A stretch of DNA of 9,374 nt from Clostridia bacterium (GTDB taxonomy: Bacteria; Bacillota; Clostridia; Monoglobales; Monoglobaceae), in assembly GCA_017625185.1 (NCBI GenBank), contig JAGALN010000114.1:1-9374 (forward strand), written 5' to 3'. Shown here one piece after another: positions 1-8,369 of this stretch. Positions within the stretch are counted from its first letter, which is position 1. Each line of letters starts with the position of its first letter. Both the position numbers and the translations under genes were made by a program. The notes under the pieces were generated by a model. The model was not told where the DNA came from, made no database searches, and saw only the letters and a program-made list of their open reading frames with translations.

Positions 1-7
1 CTTTTTT

Positions 8-1372
<1,365 letters not shown>

Positions 1373-1374
<2 letters not shown>

Positions 1375-1411
1375 AAGAAAACGCCCCGTGCGGAGAACCT
1401 GCAAGAGCGTT
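1373..1411 (-). terminator. Probable rho-independent terminator after the flavoprotein gene
   Basis: Read on the minus strand, AACGCTCT pairs with GGGGCGTT (two G-U pairs), then one bulged C, then TGC with GCA around a 9-base loop. A T-rich run TTTTCTTTT follows the 3' arm directly. A second hairpin lies closer to the stop codon at 1419-1440 (GGACCGG/CCGGTCC) but lacks a T-run. Together they would separate transcription of the flavoprotein gene from eno. Confidence 0.6.
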
Positions 1412-1418
1412 TCTATAC

Positions 1419-1440
1419 GGACCGGCGAGGATACCGGTCC
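1419..1440. repeat. Perfect 7-bp inverted repeat downstream of the flavoprotein gene
   Basis: GGACCGG at 1419-1425 and CCGGTCC at 1434-1440 flank an 8-base loop, 11 bases past the stop of the flavoprotein gene. With no U-tract on either side it is probably an mRNA 3' stability hairpin or an accessory to the terminator at 1373-1411. Confidence 0.45.
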
Positions 1441-1451
1441 TTACAATACCA

Positions 1452-2081
1452 CTATCGAATATAATTGGTTCTGATTTTCGGTTCAAATTCCGGGGCAGGG
1501 ATACCGGCATCCTTTCCTGCCTGAATGGATTTTAAGAGCCACGCCATGTTTCTGCCAAGCTGACGCATGGTCTGGATTCCCTCTTCGTCCTGCATCACCT
1601 CATCCGGGGTGTTGCCGTGAACCATGTTCCAGTAGTTAGACGCCACCTGCGGCATATTCAAAATGGTGAAATACTTGGCAAGCTGATCCAAGGTTGCACT
1701 GGCACCGCCTCTGCGGCAACTGGCAATACATGCTGCCGGCTTAAGTATTAAATTCTTTCCTCCTGCGTAGCATACTCTGTCCATCAAGGATGTAATGGCA
1801 CCCGATGCCGCCGCATAGTGAACGGGAGTCCCTACCACAATACCATCTGACTCTGCCGCCTTTTGAATGATTTGATTCACCGGTCCGTTCTCAAAGACAC
1901 ACAGACCTTTCCCGGATTTGGCACAACCGCCGCAACCGATACATCCCTGTATGGGTGCATTTCCTACCTGCACAATCTCAGTTTCCACGTCCTGCCTCTG
2001 CAGTTCCTCTGCCACCACCGTCAAGGCAGTGTAGGTACAGCCCTTTGCCTTGGGACTTCCATTGATTAACAAAACTTTCAT
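1452..2081 (-). CDS. Iron-sulfur flavoprotein, NADPH-dependent FMN reductase family
   Basis: A 209-residue flavodoxin-fold protein. The FMN phosphate loop is visible at the N-terminus (MKVLLINGSPKAKGCTYTAL), and VVGTPVHYAAASG at 82-94 is the second flavin-contacting stretch of this family. Four cysteines at 47, 50, 53 and 61 give CX2CX2CX7C, which fits the compact CX2CX2CX4-7C motif known to hold a [4Fe-4S] cluster in the Isf flavoproteins of Methanosarcina and Archaeoglobus. A soluble cytoplasmic electron-transfer or oxidant-reducing role is likely; the physiological partner cannot be read from sequence. The start ending at 2081 is chosen because GGGAGGG lies six bases upstream and the family begins here; an upstream extension is not homologous-looking. 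It is divergent from an AraC-type regulator. Confidence 0.85.
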   Translation of the reverse strand: MKVLLINGSPKAKGCTYTALTVVAEELQRQDVETEIVQVGNAPIQGCIGCGGCAKSGKGLCVFENGPVNQIIQKAAESDGIVVGTPVHYAAASGAITSLMDRVCYAGGKNLILKPAACIASCRRGGASATLDQLAKYFTILNMPQVASNYWNMVHGNTPDEVMQDEEGIQTMRQLGRNMAWLLKSIQAGKDAGIPAPEFEPKIRTNYIR

Positions 2082-2087
2082 CGTATT

Positions 2088-2094
2088 CCCTCCC
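2088..2094 (-). promoter_or_regulatory. Ribosome binding site of the flavoprotein gene
   Basis: GGGAGGG on the minus strand, six bases before the ATG ending at 2081. It decides for the 209-residue form over a reading frame that continues 28 codons upstream and would run through the promoter region. Confidence 0.8.
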
Positions 2095-2136
2095 GGATGA
2101 TTATCTATCCTATTATATTGACTTCTGTTTTTATCA

Positions 2137-2165
2137 ATTATATCAAATTTCCACCACAAAAACAA
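2137..2165 (-). promoter_or_regulatory. Promoter of the flavoprotein gene
   Basis: Minus-strand TTGTTT (2160-2165), 17-base spacer, TATAAT (2137-2142) preceded by TGA, giving an extended -10 (TGnTATAAT) that compensates for a poor -35. A second TATAAT lies at 2112-2117 with TTGATA only 14 bases upstream, so it is a less likely alternative. Confidence 0.6.
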
Positions 2166-2178
2166 GTTGTCTGCACAA
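2162..2178. other. Nested dyad between divergent promoters (candidate operator)
   Basis: ACAA-G-TTGT at 2162-2170 is followed by CTGC and another ACAA at 2175-2178, so TTGT pairs as an inverted repeat with either flank. The element overlaps the -35 of the flavoprotein promoter and lies about 15 bases upstream of the araC-type -35. It is placed where a regulator could act on both genes. Half-sites are short, so chance occurrence is possible. Confidence 0.35.
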
Positions 2179-2193
2179 AATTTTCCTAAGGTC

Positions 2194-2222
2194 TTGCCAA
2201 AAAATGCTTTTTGTCGTATAAT
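2194..2222 (+). promoter_or_regulatory. Promoter of the AraC-family regulator
   Basis: TTGCCA (2194-2199), exactly 17 bases, then a perfect TATAAT (2217-2222). Start of transcription would fall near 2229, giving a short leader before the AAGGAG at 2244-2249 and the ATG at 2258. Confidence 0.75.
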
Positions 2223-2257
2223 AATCTTAACATATCAAACAGTAAGGAGCATGCACT

Positions 2258-3085
2258 ATGCTTTTACCCATTCTTTTGAGCAAGACCAAGCTGCTTCCCA
2301 TCTATGTGGTAGGTCTTGGTGAGCACGAACGGCAACGGCATATTGTTCGACCCTATGGCTTTCACAGCTACCAGATTTTATACTGTACCAGCGGAAGCGG
2401 CATCCTGAAATTCAAGGACGAGGAGCACAAGATTGCCGCCGGGGACGCTTTCTTCTTCCGTCCCGATGTCCCCCACGAATACTATCCTTTAGAGGCGCCC
2501 TGGAGTGTCCGGTTTATTGTCTTTACCGGCAGTGCGGTGGGCGATATTTTCGATTATCTTGGATTCGGGGAGATTGCGCCGTTTCGGCTCCATAACCCGG
2601 AAGATTTTCATATGCAGGTTACCACCCTTTTTGATATGTTCCGGTGCGATGACCCGGACAAGGAAATCAAAACATCCATGCTTCTGTATAAGCTCCTGAT
2701 TAAGGTGGGAGAGTACCGGAACAATCTGCCACAACCCAGCGGTGTTTCCAAAAACGAACGGTACGAAAAGCTAAATCCGGTTATCGAGATGCTGAAAACA
2801 CGGTATGCCGAGGATTTGAGTCTTGATGACATGGCTGCGGTGATTGGCGTTACCACCAAACATCTCTGCCGGATCTTTCATATGGTTTACGGAACCACAC
2901 CGTTAAAATATCTGACCCATCTCAGGCTGAATATGGCAAAGCACTATCTCTGTGCTCCGGAAAACAAAAAGGTCAAGGACATTGCCGCTCTGGTAGGGTT
3001 CAAGGACCCCAGCTATTTCTGCTCTGTCTTTAAAAAAGCAGAGGGAATGACACCGGACGTTTTCCGGCGGAACAACGCCTTCTAG
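2258..3085 (+). CDS. AraC-family transcriptional regulator with N-terminal cupin sensor domain
   Basis: A 275-residue regulator of the usual AraC length. Residues about 28-90 form the cupin-like sensor region ([17 protein letters not shown], then [14 protein letters not shown]). The C-terminal 100 residues hold two helix-turn-helix motifs: the first around 187-209 ([21 protein letters not shown]) and the second around 237-260, ending in the family signature [20 protein letters not shown]. The protein is cytoplasmic and DNA binding; the ligand is unknown, although cupin AraC proteins often sense sugars or small metabolites. AAGGAG eight bases before the ATG supports the start. It is divergent from the iron-sulfur flavoprotein gene and 56 bases upstream of rubrerythrin on the same strand, so either may be a target. 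That link is inferred only from position. Confidence 0.9.
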   Translation: MLLPILLSKTKLLPIYVVGLGEHERQRHIVRPYGFHSYQILYCTSGSGILKFKDEEHKIAAGDAFFFRPDVPHEYYPLEAPWSVRFIVFTGSAVGDIFDYLGFGEIAPFRLHNPEDFHMQVTTLFDMFRCDDPDKEIKTSMLLYKLLIKVGEYRNNLPQPSGVSKNERYEKLNPVIEMLKTRYAEDLSLDDMAAVIGVTTKHLCRIFHMVYGTTPLKYLTHLRLNMAKHYLCAPENKKVKDIAALVGFKDPSYFCSVFKKAEGMTPDVFRRNNAF

Positions 3086-3141
3086 CGGTATTTTTTACCA
3101 TAAGAAAAAAATATATTTATCATATAAGGAGGATTTTTATT

Positions 3142-3681
3142 ATGGAATTGAAAGGAAGTAAAACCGAAGCGAACCTTTTGGCTGCTTTTGCAGGCGAGTC
3201 CCAGGCAAGAAACAAGTATACCTACTATGCTTCCAAGGCAAAAAAGGAGGGCTATGTACAGATTGCAAAGTTGTTCGAAGAAACTGCAGCCAATGAGAAA
3301 GAGCATGCAAAGATTTGGTTCAAACTTCTCCACGGCGGTGAGATTGGCAATACTGCCGAAAACTTAAAAGACGCTGCAGCCGGTGAGAACTACGAATGGA
3401 CTGATATGTACGCAACCTTTGCCAAAGAAGCCAAGGAAGAAGGCTTTACCGAGATCGCTGCACTCTTTGAGGGTGTTGCCAAAATCGAAAAAGAGCATGA
3501 GGAACGATACTTAAAGCTCCTGGCAAATGTAGAGGGCGATCTGGTCTTCTCCCGGGAGGGTGACTGCATCTGGCAGTGCTCCAACTGCGGTCATATCGTG
3601 GTTGGTAAAAAGGCTCCCGAGCTTTGCCCCATCTGTAAGCATCCCAAGGCTTATTTCGAAATCAAAGCCGAGAATTACTAA
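3142..3681 (+). CDS. rbr: Rubrerythrin
   Basis: A 179-residue cytosolic non-heme iron peroxidase that reduces hydrogen peroxide in anaerobes, taking electrons via its rubredoxin domain. The N-terminal four-helix ferritin-like part carries diiron ligands visible as Glu19, Glu52-X-X-His55, a Glu in [10 protein letters not shown] (about 96) and Glu116-X-X-His119. The C-terminal rubredoxin-like domain has C146-S-N-C149-G and C162-P-I-C165, which bind the FeS4 iron. Length and domain order are those of classical rubrerythrin. AAGGAGG at 3126-3132, nine bases before the ATG, predicts strong translation, which fits an abundant protein. It follows the AraC regulator by 56 AT-rich bases with no convincing promoter or terminator, so co-transcription with the regulator is possible; a strong terminator follows. 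Confidence 0.97.
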   Translation: MELKGSKTEANLLAAFAGESQARNKYTYYASKAKKEGYVQIAKLFEETAANEKEHAKIWFKLLHGGEIGNTAENLKDAAAGENYEWTDMYATFAKEAKEEGFTEIAALFEGVAKIEKEHEERYLKLLANVEGDLVFSREGDCIWQCSNCGHIVVGKKAPELCPICKHPKAYFEIKAENY

Positions 3682-3694
3682 ATCACCAAATACC

Positions 3695-3726
3695 TGCCCC
3701 GCAACTGAAGTTGTGGGGCATTTTTT
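3695..3726 (+). terminator. Rho-independent terminator after rubrerythrin
   Basis: TGCCCCGCAAC (3695-3705) pairs with GTTGTGGGGCA (3710-3720) over 11 bp with one G-U pair, around a TGAA tetraloop, followed directly by six T. It begins 13 bases after the rbr stop codon. Confidence 0.93.
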
Positions 3727-3749
3727 AATGATTTTGTTACATGAAAACA

Positions 3750-3779
3750 TTGGACAAATTTGAAAAAATATGGTATACT
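3750..3779 (+). promoter_or_regulatory. Promoter of the radA-carD-ispD-ispF operon
   Basis: TTGGAC (3750-3755), 18-base spacer, TATACT (3774-3779) with TGG just before it, a full extended -10. Transcription would start near 3786. This excludes the ATG at 3770 as the radA start because it lies inside the promoter. Confidence 0.8.
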
Positions 3780-3798
3780 TACCTTATAAAATGGAAAC

Positions 3799-3824
3799 GA
3801 TAACCATGGAATTATCATGGTATC
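3799..3824 (+). other. Imperfect hairpin in the radA 5' leader
   Basis: GATA-(A)-CCATG at 3799-3808 pairs with CATGG-TATC at 3816-3824, giving nine pairs with one bulged A and a 7-base loop. It sits between the predicted transcription start and the radA Shine-Dalgarno at 3833-3838. It may be a DNA operator (a dyad just downstream of the start site) or an RNA leader structure. Confidence 0.45.
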
Positions 3825-3832
3825 AAACGGGT

Positions 3833-3838
3833 AAGGAG
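3833..3838 (+). promoter_or_regulatory. Ribosome binding site that fixes the radA start
   Basis: AAGGAG nine bases before the ATG at 3848. The downstream start also places the zinc-finger motif at the family's normal N-terminal position. Confidence 0.85.
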
Positions 3839-3847
3839 CAGGGGATT

Positions 3848-5203
3848 ATGAAGCAGAAAACCGTCTTTGTTTGTACCGATTGCGGCACAGAATCTCCAAA
3901 ATGGATGGGGAAATGTCCCGGTTGCGGTGCATGGAATACCATGGCTGAGGAAGTCATTGTGGCACCCCCAAAGGGCCAGCAGAAATCCACCTCCATCGCC
4001 TCTTCTTCCAAACCAAAGCCCTTGCAGGAAATTTCCACTGCCGAGGAGCAGCGACGCTCCACAGGACTTTTGGAGCTGGACCGGGTTTTGGGCGGCGGCA
4101 TCGTCCCCGGCTCTCTGGTTTTAATCGGCGGCGATCCCGGCATCGGAAAATCCACCATTCTTCTTCAGTGCTGTCAACACTTGGGGAAGACCCAACGGGT
4201 CTTATACATTTCCGGCGAGGAGTCCCAACGACAGATTAAACTCCGTGCCGACCGACTTTCGGTGGATACCGAAAACCTGCAAATTTACTCTGAAACCAAT
4301 ATGCAAAATATTATCAATTGCATCTATCAGGAAAAGCCGGACATTCTGGTTTTGGACTCGGTGCAGACCATGTTCAATCCTGACATTTCTCCCGCTCCGG
4401 GCAGTGTCTCCCAGATTCGGGATGTGGCGGCAACTCTGATGCGGATTGCCAAGGAAGAATCCATTGCCACTTTTTTGGTAGGGCATGTCACCAAAGAGGG
4501 CTCCATTGCAGGTCCAAAGATTTTAGAGCATATCGTCGACACCGTCCTTTATTTCGAGGGAGAACAACAACGGGCGTACCGGATTATCCGTGCCATCAAG
4601 AACCGGTTTGGCTCCACCAACGAAATTGGTGTTTTCGAAATGACCTCAGAGGGTCTTCAGGAGATTTCCAATCCCTCTCTGGCGCTTCTATCCGGTCGTC
4701 CCGAAGGCGAATCCGGCTCCTGCATCCTCTGCACTATGGAAGGAACCCGTCCGGTCCTTGCTGAGGTGCAGGCATTGGCGGCATCTTCCTCCTTTGGAAA
4801 TCCCCGGCGGATGACCACCGGCGTGGATTTATCCCGGACATTGATGCTCCTGGCGGTTATGGAAAAACGATTGGGGATGCACATCTCCTCCTATGATATT
4901 TATGTGAATGTGGTGGGCGGTCTTAAGATGATGGAGCCTGCTGCGGATTTGGGTGTTCTTCTGGCAATCGCATCCAGCTTCCGGAACAAACCTCTGGACA
5001 GCGGCTTGGTTGCCGTCGGGGAGATTGGCCTTGCCGGAGAACTCCGTGCCTGCAACTTCTTGGAAAACCGGATTGCTGAGGCAGAAAAGCTGGGCTTTAC
5101 CAAATGTATCATTCCGGCATCCAACCGGAACAAATCGAAAAAGTTCGACAAAATTGAGATTTGTGCGTATCACAATATCCAACAAGTTCTGCAGGATTTT
5201 TGA
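3848..5203 (+). CDS. radA: DNA repair protein RadA (Sms)
   Basis: A 451-residue RecA-like ATPase that promotes branch migration of recombination intermediates and helps DNA repair and transformation. Domains in order: an N-terminal C4 zinc finger (Cys9, Cys12, Cys23, Cys26, with the typical KWMGKCPGCGAWN), a RecA-like core with Walker A GDPGIGKST at 95-103, Walker B ILVLD at 166-170 and the RadA-specific KNRFG at 251-255, and a C-terminal Lon-protease-like domain from about 285 that includes VVGGLKMMEPAADLGV. Family length is normal. The start at 3848 is supported by AAGGAG nine bases upstream and by the family N-terminus; an in-frame ATG 26 codons earlier falls in the promoter. It is the first gene of an operon with a carD-like gene 27 bases downstream. 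Confidence 0.97.
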   Translation: MKQKTVFVCTDCGTESPKWMGKCPGCGAWNTMAEEVIVAPPKGQQKSTSIASSSKPKPLQEISTAEEQRRSTGLLELDRVLGGGIVPGSLVLIGGDPGIGKSTILLQCCQHLGKTQRVLYISGEESQRQIKLRADRLSVDTENLQIYSETNMQNIINCIYQEKPDILVLDSVQTMFNPDISPAPGSVSQIRDVAATLMRIAKEESIATFLVGHVTKEGSIAGPKILEHIVDTVLYFEGEQQRAYRIIRAIKNRFGSTNEIGVFEMTSEGLQEISNPSLALLSGRPEGESGSCILCTMEGTRPVLAEVQALAASSSFGNPRRMTTGVDLSRTLMLLAVMEKRLGMHISSYDIYVNVVGGLKMMEPAADLGVLLAIASSFRNKPLDSGLVAVGEIGLAGELRACNFLENRIAEAEKLGFTKCIIPASNRNKSKKFDKIEICAYHNIQQVLQDF

Positions 5204-5230
5204 CAGCGCAAGAAGAAAGAAGGTTAGGGT

Positions 5231-5713
5231 ATGTTTCAAATCGGAGACAAAATTGCCTATCCCATGCACGGTGCAGGAACCATTCAGGGCGTAGAAAATC
5301 GTTGCATCCTAGGGGAAGAACACAAATATTATGTATTAAAGCTATCCATTGGTAATGTAGAAGTTCTCATACCTACCGCAAATATAGAAAACATCGGTGT
5401 CCGCTATGTAGTTTCCGCCAAGGAAGCCGACGAGGTCATCCGCCGGTTTGGGGAGGTCGAAGCGGAACAAGAAGACGGAAACTGGAACAAGCGATATCGG
5501 GATCACATTGCCCAACTCAAAGAGGGCAAGCTCCCTGAAGTTGCCAGGATTGTCAAGCTCTTATTATTGAAGGACCGAAAAAAGAGTCTATCCAATGCGG
5601 AACGGAAAATGCTGAACCACGCCAAAGCAGCCCTGATTTCTGAGCTTGGCCTTTCCAAAAACATGGACCATCAAAGAATTGAAGAACTCTTAATGGAGAA
5701 AATCTCCGGTTGA
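5231..5713 (+). CDS. CarD/CdnL-family RNA polymerase-binding transcription factor
   Basis: A 160-residue protein. The N-terminal part (about 1-60, FQIGDKIAYPMHGAGTIQGVE and VLIPTANIENIGVR) is the Tudor-like RNA polymerase interaction domain shared with the Mfd/TRCF RID, which contacts the beta subunit. The C-terminal all-helical part carries Trp85 in NWNKRYRDH, matching the conserved tryptophan with which CarD wedges the upstream edge of the transcription bubble, then a leucine- and lysine-rich helical bundle. In mycobacteria and other lineages this family stabilises or tunes open complexes; the effect in Clostridia cannot be predicted. It lies 27 bases after radA with AAGG seven bases before the ATG, and its stop codon overlaps the ispD ribosome binding site, so translation of the two is likely linked. 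Confidence 0.9.
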   Translation: MFQIGDKIAYPMHGAGTIQGVENRCILGEEHKYYVLKLSIGNVEVLIPTANIENIGVRYVVSAKEADEVIRRFGEVEAEQEDGNWNKRYRDHIAQLKEGKLPEVARIVKLLLLKDRKKSLSNAERKMLNHAKAALISELGLSKNMDHQRIEELLMEKISG

Positions 5714-5723
5714 GGAGGTCTGT

Positions 5724-6416
5724 ATGAAGAGAAAAAATATATCCGCCTCGGTCGTCATTGCGGCTGCAGGCAACAGTACCAGAATGGGTAAAAACACCAA
5801 CAAGCAGTTTTTGATGTTTGACAGAAAACCGATTCTGGCACACACCCTTTTGGCTTTTTCGGCTCTGCCGGAAATTACTGAAATGATTGTGGTCACCCGC
5901 AAGGATGATATCCTAACCGTGCAGGATATGATCAAGGACTTTTCTATTCCCAAGGTCAAGGCTGTGCTTCCCGGCGGAACCACCCGGCAGGAGTCCGTTT
6001 TTCTAGGCTTAAAGCATGTTCAGGAAGATCGGGTTCTGATTCACGACGGCGCCCGCCCCTTTGTGACTGGGGAAGAAATCCGCAGTTTACTTCTGGAACT
6101 AAATACCTGCTCCGCCGTCGCTCTGGGTGTTCCCGTCAAGGACACTGTGAAGCGGGTCAGTAAGGATGGTCTGGTTACCGAAACCCTGCCTCGGGAGGAG
6201 CTCTGGCAGATTCAGACCCCCCAAGGGTTTGCCACCGCAGAGATTCTCTCGGCGCACCAAAAAGCCGTTATGGATGGCGTTTTGGCGACCGACGATTGTG
6301 CTCTTGCAGAATACATAGACATTCCGGTCAGGATTGTGCCGGGCAGTTACCGAAACATCAAAATCACCACCCCGGAGGACCTTGTCCTTGCGGAGGCCTT
6401 TACCAAAGAACAATAA
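5724..6416 (+). CDS. ispD: 2-C-methyl-D-erythritol 4-phosphate cytidylyltransferase
   Basis: Third step of the MEP isoprenoid pathway: joins CTP and MEP to give CDP-ME and pyrophosphate in the cytosol. The 230-residue protein has the nucleotidyltransferase start VVIAAAGNSTRMG with Arg20 and Lys27 at the positions of the catalytic residues in the E. coli enzyme. Further family motifs are GGTTRQES at 84-91, LIHDGARPFV around 105-114, VPVKDT at 136-141, QTPQGF at 164-169, ATDDCALAE near 188-196 and NIKITTPEDL at 211-220. The GAGGAGG site overlaps the preceding carD-like stop codon, ten bases between genes, so expression is coupled. It is followed by ispF after 12 bases. Confidence 0.96.
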   Translation: MKRKNISASVVIAAAGNSTRMGKNTNKQFLMFDRKPILAHTLLAFSALPEITEMIVVTRKDDILTVQDMIKDFSIPKVKAVLPGGTTRQESVFLGLKHVQEDRVLIHDGARPFVTGEEIRSLLLELNTCSAVALGVPVKDTVKRVSKDGLVTETLPREELWQIQTPQGFATAEILSAHQKAVMDGVLATDDCALAEYIDIPVRIVPGSYRNIKITTPEDLVLAEAFTKEQ

Positions 6417-6428
6417 GGAGGGATTCCT

Positions 6429-6893
6429 ATGCGGATCGGGTTTGGATACGATGTGCATCAGCTGGTTAGGGACAGAGCATTGATTCTGGGGGGCGTGAAC
6501 ATCCCTTACGAAAAAGGTCTGCTGGGACATTCTGACGCAGATGTTCTGGTTCACGCCATCATGGACGCACTGTTGGGTGCTGCAGCACTGGGAGATATCG
6601 GGAAGCACTTCCCCGACACTGATCCCGCCCTTGCGGGGGCCGACAGTATGGTTCTTCTTTCCCATGTGAAAAACCTGTTGACCGAGAACGGGTTTGGCAT
6701 CGAAAATATTGATGCTACTGTGATTGCCCAGAAACCCAAGCTCGCAACTTACATCCCTACCATGACAGAACGAATACAGAATGTTCTGGGCGCCGAGGTG
6801 GCTGTTAACATCAAAGCCACCACCACCGAGCATTTGGGATTCGAGGGTCGGGGCGAAGGCATTTCCGCCTGTGCGGTGTGTTTATTGAAGTAG
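6429..6893 (+). CDS. ispF: 2-C-methyl-D-erythritol 2,4-cyclodiphosphate synthase
   Basis: Converts CDP-ME 2-phosphate to the cyclic diphosphate MEcPP with release of CMP, the fifth MEP step. The 154-residue chain is of standard length. Zinc ligands Asp8, His10 (YDVH) and His42 match the E. coli numbering; [19 protein letters not shown] at 33-51 and [11 protein letters not shown] at 56-66 are family signatures, and the nucleotide-binding [16 protein letters not shown] stretch is at 130-145. AAGGAGGG overlaps the ispD stop codon. IspE, which works between IspD and IspF, is not in the window. The gene ends the operon at a bidirectional terminator. Confidence 0.97.
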   Translation: MRIGFGYDVHQLVRDRALILGGVNIPYEKGLLGHSDADVLVHAIMDALLGAAALGDIGKHFPDTDPALAGADSMVLLSHVKNLLTENGFGIENIDATVIAQKPKLATYIPTMTERIQNVLGAEVAVNIKATTTEHLGFEGRGEGISACAVCLLK

Positions 6894-6902
6894 CGAAAAA
6901 TC

Positions 6903-6943
6903 AAAAAAAGGATGGAGCAGTTCAGTTCTTGTTCCATCCTTTT
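6903..6943. terminator. Bidirectional terminator between ispF and scfB
   Basis: AGGATGGA (6909-6916) pairs with TCCATCCT (6933-6940); the stem extends outward with AAA/TTT and inward with G-U and Watson-Crick pairs to an 8-base loop. On the plus strand it ends in TTTTC and further T-rich sequence, and on the minus strand in a run of seven T. It thus serves both convergent genes. Confidence 0.88.
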
Positions 6944-6949
6944 CTAATT

Positions 6950-8329
6950 TTATTCTTCCCATTCTGCCTCGACGGCCTTGGCATATAGGCTGCATTCCAC
7001 TCTCTTTCGCTGGAGCATACAACTGATTTCATGGGGTTCGTTGATATCTCCGTTCAGCAGGCAGGCATTCGCCATACAACCGCCGCTGCAGTAGAACTTG
7101 GCAAAGCAGTCCCGACACTTGGGTTTGGTATAAACATTGCAGCTTTCGAAATGGTTCCGGATTTCCTGATCCAGGATTCCGTCCTCTAAATTGCCCATCT
7201 TATATTCCTCGGTACCCACAAACTGATGACAAGGGTAAATATCCCCATTGGGTGCCACTGCCAGATACTCACAGCCGGCACCGCAACCGGAAAGACGCTT
7301 GATGACGCACGGACCCTGCTCCAGATCAATCATAAAATGGAAGAAATTGAACCACTTTCCCTCTTTCCGCCGAGTTATGTATTCTTCTACTAGATTCTCA
7401 TACTCCTGATAGATTTGGGGTAAATCTTCCTCCCGGATGGCATAAGGCGCCTCCGGCTCACTAACCACCGGCTCCACTGAGGTTTGCTTAAAACCCAAAT
7501 CCGCCAGATGGAGAACGTCCTTGGAAAAATCCAGATTATACCGGGTAAAGGTACCCCGGACATAGTAGTTGTCCTGGTTCCGGCTCTCGGCAACCTTTTG
7601 CAGCTTTTTCACAATGCTGTCATAGGAGCCACTGCCGTCAATCCGGCACCGGACCTTGTCATTGGTTTCCTTTCTGCCGTCCAAGCTTAACACCACGTTG
7701 GACATTTCCTTGTTGATATACGCAATATTCTCATCATTGAGTAAAATACCGTTGGTGGTAATGGTAAAGCGGAAGTTTTTGTCGTGAATCTTCTCCTGCT
7801 CTCTGGCATACTCCACCACCTCTTTGACCATCTGGAAGTTCATCAGAGGCTCTCCCCCAAAGAAGTCCACCTCCAGGTTCCGACGCTTCCCTGATGCCTG
7901 AATCAAAAAGTCCATTGCCTTTTTTCCCGTTTCCACACTCATCAATTCCCGACGGTTATGGTAGGCACCCTCATCGGCAAAACAGTAGGCACACCGGAGG
8001 TTACAATCATGCGCAACATGGAGGCACATTGCTTTAACCGGAGAATTTCGCTTCAGCTTTCCTGCAATTTCCGCATAGTCGTCTCGGGAAAACAGGGTTT
8101 CGCTCTCGTAAAGCTCCAAAATATCTCCCCATGCCTCCTCTAAATCAGATACGGCATAGCGGTCTTGGAACCGGTCACAGATCTCCTGAATATGGGTATC
8201 CTCGGGCGTCTTCCCCTCGTCACAAAGATATTTCAGCACATCATAGCAGAGCTCGTCCAGAACATGAACACAACCGCTGTTGACATCCAGTGCCAGATAT
8301 TTTTCCTTAATATGAAATACATGAACCAT
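6950..8329 (-). CDS. scfB: SCIFF peptide radical SAM maturase (thioether-forming)
   Basis: A 459-residue SPASM-type radical SAM enzyme expected to install thioether crosslinks in the SCIFF peptide encoded just upstream. Residues about 1-85 (HIKEKYLALDVNSGCVHVLDELCYDVL) resemble the winged-helix peptide-recognition domain (RRE) fused to these enzymes. The radical SAM core has CX3CX2C at Cys109, Cys113, Cys116 with the usual CNLRCAYCF, the SAM-contacting FFGGEPLMNF at 156-165 and TITTNG at 189-194. The SPASM region holds many cysteines for two auxiliary [4Fe-4S] clusters: Cys341, 349, 353, 367 (NGDIYPCHQF), then C405-X2-C408-X5-C414-X3-C418 (CRDCFAKFYCSGGCMANAC), Cys423 and Cys437. Length and layout match the CteB/Tte1186 type. 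GAGG precedes the ATG. The gene is separated from scfA by a hairpin, and it ends at the shared terminator. Confidence 0.95.
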   Translation of the reverse strand: MVHVFHIKEKYLALDVNSGCVHVLDELCYDVLKYLCDEGKTPEDTHIQEICDRFQDRYAVSDLEEAWGDILELYESETLFSRDDYAEIAGKLKRNSPVKAMCLHVAHDCNLRCAYCFADEGAYHNRRELMSVETGKKAMDFLIQASGKRRNLEVDFFGGEPLMNFQMVKEVVEYAREQEKIHDKNFRFTITTNGILLNDENIAYINKEMSNVVLSLDGRKETNDKVRCRIDGSGSYDSIVKKLQKVAESRNQDNYYVRGTFTRYNLDFSKDVLHLADLGFKQTSVEPVVSEPEAPYAIREEDLPQIYQEYENLVEEYITRRKEGKWFNFFHFMIDLEQGPCVIKRLSGCGAGCEYLAVAPNGDIYPCHQFVGTEEYKMGNLEDGILDQEIRNHFESCNVYTKPKCRDCFAKFYCSGGCMANACLLNGDINEPHEISCMLQRKRVECSLYAKAVEAEWEE

Positions 8330-8369
8330 GAAAATCCTCTTTCCGTTTTCTATCTCTTGTCTTTACAAC

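Noticed and set aside
2082..2165. 28-codon N-terminal extension of the flavoprotein
   Set aside because: It runs across the promoter -10 region and lacks a ribosome site; the shorter form has GGGAGGG at the right distance and the family N-terminus.
3086..3141. PerR-like box or separate promoter before rubrerythrin
   Set aside because: The palindrome TTAT-CAT-ATAA at 3117-3127 is short and does not fit the PerR consensus; TATATT at 3112-3117 has no credible -35 partner.
3770..3847. 26-codon N-terminal extension of RadA
   Set aside because: The ATG lies within the promoter spacer upstream of the predicted transcription start, and the family starts with the zinc finger shortly after the 3848 ATG.
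6099..6833. 244-codon minus-strand open frame opposite ispD and ispF
   Set aside because: It spans two well-supported genes on the other strand and its sequence is low in recognisable folds; it is a shadow frame.
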